Shown here in pieces: positions 6,330 to 8,030 of a stretch of 8,030 nt of DNA (the stretch's first letter is position 1; every line of letters begins with the position of its first letter). The stretch covers positions 1-8,030 of the forward strand of contig JBOGIQ010000287.1 of NCBI GenBank assembly GCA_050742535.1. The letters are read 5' to 3'. A model generated the notes under the pieces. The model was not told the DNA's origin and ran no database searches. It saw only the letters and a list, made by a program, of their open reading frames with translations. Both the position numbers and the translations under genes were made by a program. This DNA is from Gp6-AA40 sp050742535 (GTDB lineage Bacteria > Acidobacteriota > Vicinamibacteria > Vicinamibacterales > UBA2999).

Positions 6330-7397
6330 ATGAGCAAGTTGCGGTTCGCGCTAATCGGCTGCGGGAGCATCGCGCGCAAGCACGCGCACGTCCTGCACAA
6401 CTACCTCGACGAAGCGGAGATCGCCGCCTTCGTCGATCTGGATCCGGTGCGGGCGAAGGAGTTCTCGGAGAAGTTCGGAGCGCCGGGATTCACGTCGCCG
6501 GCCGACATGATGCGGCAGGTCGGCGACTCGGTCGACGTCATCAGCGTGCTCACGCCGAGCGGTGCGCACTGCGGGAACGTCCTCGATCTCGTGCAATACG
6601 GGCGTCCGCTCGTCGTCGAAAAACCTCTGGCACTGCGCCTGGAGGATGCCGACCGGATGATCGAGGCGTGCGATGTCCACGGAATCAAGCTGTTCGTCGT
6701 GCATCAGAATCGCTACAACCTGCCGATCATGAAGGCGAGAGAAGCGCTCGAGCAGGGGCGCTTCGGCCGCCTGGTGATGGGCACCGTTCGCCTGCGCTGG
6801 ACGCGCGATCAGAAGTACTACGACTCGGAAGCATGGCGTGGCACCTGGGCGCATGACGGCGGCGTCTTCATGAATCAGGCGGTCCATCACATCGACATGC
6901 TGACCTGGTTCATGGGAAACGTCGAAACCGTCCGCAGCATGGCCGCGACACGTCTGGTGACGATTGAAGCGGAAGACACCGGGGTCGCGGTGCTGCGCTT
7001 CAACTCCGGCGCGCTCGGCGTACTCGAGGCCACGACCGCGACGCGCCCCAAGGACCTCGAAGGGTCGATCAGCATTCTCGGCGAGCACGGCACCGTTGTC
7101 ATCGGCGGATTCTTCATGAACGAACTGGTGACCTGGAACTTCGCCGACAGGCAGCCGATCGACGACGTCGTCTTCGACCAGTACGGGAAGAACCCGCAGG
7201 ACTTCGGCTATAACCTCGGCGAGTACCTGCGCGGAGTCGTCGCCTCGCTCCAGCACAAGAAGGCGGCCCTCGTTGACGGGCTGGAGGGCCGGAAGTCGCT
7301 CGAGCTCATCACCGGCATCTACGAGTCCATCGAAACGAACATGGATGTGCAGCTGCGCTTCCGGCCGAAGAAGTGCCGCCTCGGACTCGCCTCGTGA
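6330..7397 (+). CDS. wlbA: WlbA/WbpB-like UDP-N-acetyl-2-amino-2-deoxyglucuronate 3-oxidase
   Basis: A 355-residue Gfo/Idh/MocA oxidoreductase. The WlbA/WbpB group uses NAD to oxidise C3 of UDP-GlcNAc uronic acid, giving the 3-keto sugar that an aminotransferase then converts to the 3-amino sugar. Seen: GCGSIA at 10-15 for NAD binding; VEKP with Glu97-Lys98-Pro99; the WlbA-like stretch YYD (163-165), WRGTW (169-173), DGG (176-178) and FMNQ (180-183) followed by His186-His187 and Asp189; and EAEDTG with TRPKDLEGS further on, which I recognise from this group. ATG 6330 has a good Shine-Dalgarno sequence and starts right before the Rossmann strand. It begins 4 bases after the glycosyltransferase stop and ends in a GTGA overlap with the acetyltransferase gene. 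Specificity for the uronic acid is inferred from these motifs. A different hexuronate or UDP-GlcNAc substrate is possible. The aminotransferase partner is not in the window. Confidence 0.88.
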   Translation: MSKLRFALIGCGSIARKHAHVLHNYLDEAEIAAFVDLDPVRAKEFSEKFGAPGFTSPADMMRQVGDSVDVISVLTPSGAHCGNVLDLVQYGRPLVVEKPLALRLEDADRMIEACDVHGIKLFVVHQNRYNLPIMKAREALEQGRFGRLVMGTVRLRWTRDQKYYDSEAWRGTWAHDGGVFMNQAVHHIDMLTWFMGNVETVRSMAATRLVTIEAEDTGVAVLRFNSGALGVLEATTATRPKDLEGSISILGEHGTVVIGGFFMNELVTWNFADRQPIDDVVFDQYGKNPQDFGYNLGEYLRGVVASLQHKKAALVDGLEGRKSLELITGIYESIETNMDVQLRFRPKKCRLGLAS

Positions 7398-8008
7398 GCA
7401 CGTCGAGGATTTATCGGAACGTCCATCTCGGCGCGGACACGACGGTCGAAGATTTCTGCATCGTGGGGGCGCCGCCACGCGGAGCGGCGGACGGGGAATT
7501 GCCAACAACGATTGGTGACGGTGCGGTCATCCGCTCGCACACGGTGTTGTATGCGGGCAACATCATTGGCCGCAACTTCCAGACCGGCAACAAGGTCAAC
7601 ATCCGCGAATCGAATGAAATCGGCGACCACGTGAGCATCGGCACGCTGTCGGTCATCGAACATCACGTCACGATTGCCGATCACGTCCGCATCCACACGC
7701 AGGTATTCGTGCCCGAGTTCTCGGTGCTCGAAGAAGGCTGCTGGCTCGGCCCGAACGTCGTCCTGACCAATGCGAAATATCCGCTGTCTCTGGGTGTCAA
7801 GGAACAGCTGGCGGGTCCCGTCATTCAGCGGCGCGCCAAAATCGGAGCCAACGTGACAATTCTCCCCGGCGTCGTCGTGGGCGAGGACGCCCTCGTCGGC
7901 GCAGGGTCGGTCGTCGTCCGCGACGTCCCCGCCGGCGCCGTCGTCGTCGGAAACCCCGCTCGTGTCATCGGTCAGATCGCCGACCTGCCCTACGGCGTCA
8001 AGGCCTGA
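7394..8008 (+). CDS. Left-handed beta-helix N-acetyltransferase (WbpD/WlbB or WxcM-N-like)
   Basis: A 204-residue hexapeptide-repeat acyltransferase. Such trimeric enzymes use acetyl-CoA, or another acyl-CoA, to acylate the amino group of a nucleotide sugar. Seen: isoleucine-patch turns throughout (for example IGDGAV, IGRNFQ, IGDHVS, IGANVT, VGEDAL, VGAGSV), a loop with VVLTNAKYPLS (Thr125-Asn126) that resembles the TN-x-x-P-S loop of WbpD-type enzymes, and the terminal GNPAR at 186-190. Two starts are possible: GTG 7373, or GTG 7394, which forms a GTGA overlap with the upstream stop. I prefer 7394 because the operon uses such overlaps and the N-terminus matches the helix start. Next to the WlbA-like gene, it probably acetylates the 3-amino group of a 2,3-diamino uronic acid. 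It could instead act in a 3-amino-deoxyhexose pathway. Confidence 0.85.
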   Translation: MSTSRIYRNVHLGADTTVEDFCIVGAPPRGAADGELPTTIGDGAVIRSHTVLYAGNIIGRNFQTGNKVNIRESNEIGDHVSIGTLSVIEHHVTIADHVRIHTQVFVPEFSVLEEGCWLGPNVVLTNAKYPLSLGVKEQLAGPVIQRRAKIGANVTILPGVVVGEDALVGAGSVVVRDVPAGAVVVGNPARVIGQIADLPYGVKA

Positions 8009-8030
8009 ACGTCCGTCACACGCGTCCCTT

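Noticed and set aside
6351..7508. Minus-strand open frame of 385 residues opposite the WlbA-like gene
   Set aside because: It is a shadow of the + strand gene, has no domain motifs and crosses the junction of two well-supported genes.
8009..8030. Start of a further gene at the window end
   Set aside because: Only 22 bases remain, with no start codon or ribosome binding site that I can support.

Overview
The window is a single dense block of seven co-directional genes, all on the + strand. It has high GC and a strong preference for G or C at third codon positions. The gene set is that of a surface-polysaccharide (exopolysaccharide, O-antigen or capsule) biosynthesis locus. High GC, GTG starts and the pairing of HDV(D/E)-type deacetylase-like proteins with a FemAB/GNAT-like protein would fit a high-GC Gram-negative soil or environmental bacterium, with Acidobacteriota (Vicinamibacteria-like) my best guess. 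That assignment rests on general resemblance only. No rRNA, tRNA, CRISPR, transposase or phage gene is visible.

Layout. Bases 1-1002 hold a Gfo/Idh/MocA NAD(P)-dependent sugar oxidoreductase that lacks its first few codons. A 60-base gap (1003-1062) follows, with two back-to-back perfect hairpins, the second of which has the next gene's ATG in its loop. Then come a polysaccharide-deacetylase-like protein (1063-2484), a FemAB/GNAT-fold acyl- or aminoacyl-transferase-like protein (2481-3524), a second, divergent deacetylase-like protein (3543-5153), a GT4 glycosyltransferase (5150-6325), a WlbA/WbpB-like UDP-sugar 3-oxidase (6330-7397) and a left-handed beta-helix acetyltransferase (7394-8008). 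The last 22 bases hold nothing recognisable.

The genes from 1063 on are joined by 4-base overlaps (ATGA at 2481 and 5150, GTGA at 7394) or by gaps of 4 and 18 bases, so they are very probably one translationally coupled operon. The last two genes match two of the steps that build a 2,3-diamino-2,3-dideoxy-uronic acid nucleotide sugar: C3 oxidation and N-acylation. The dehydrogenase, aminotransferase and epimerase of that route are not in the window. The GT4 enzyme would add a sugar to the growing repeat unit. The deacetylase - FemAB-like - deacetylase core may remove N-acetyl groups and replace them with another acyl or aminoacyl group; this is inference. All three core proteins lack a visible signal peptide or membrane segment, so they probably act in the cytoplasm on nucleotide- or lipid-linked intermediates. 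Flippase, polymerase, initiating transferase and exosortase genes are not in this window.
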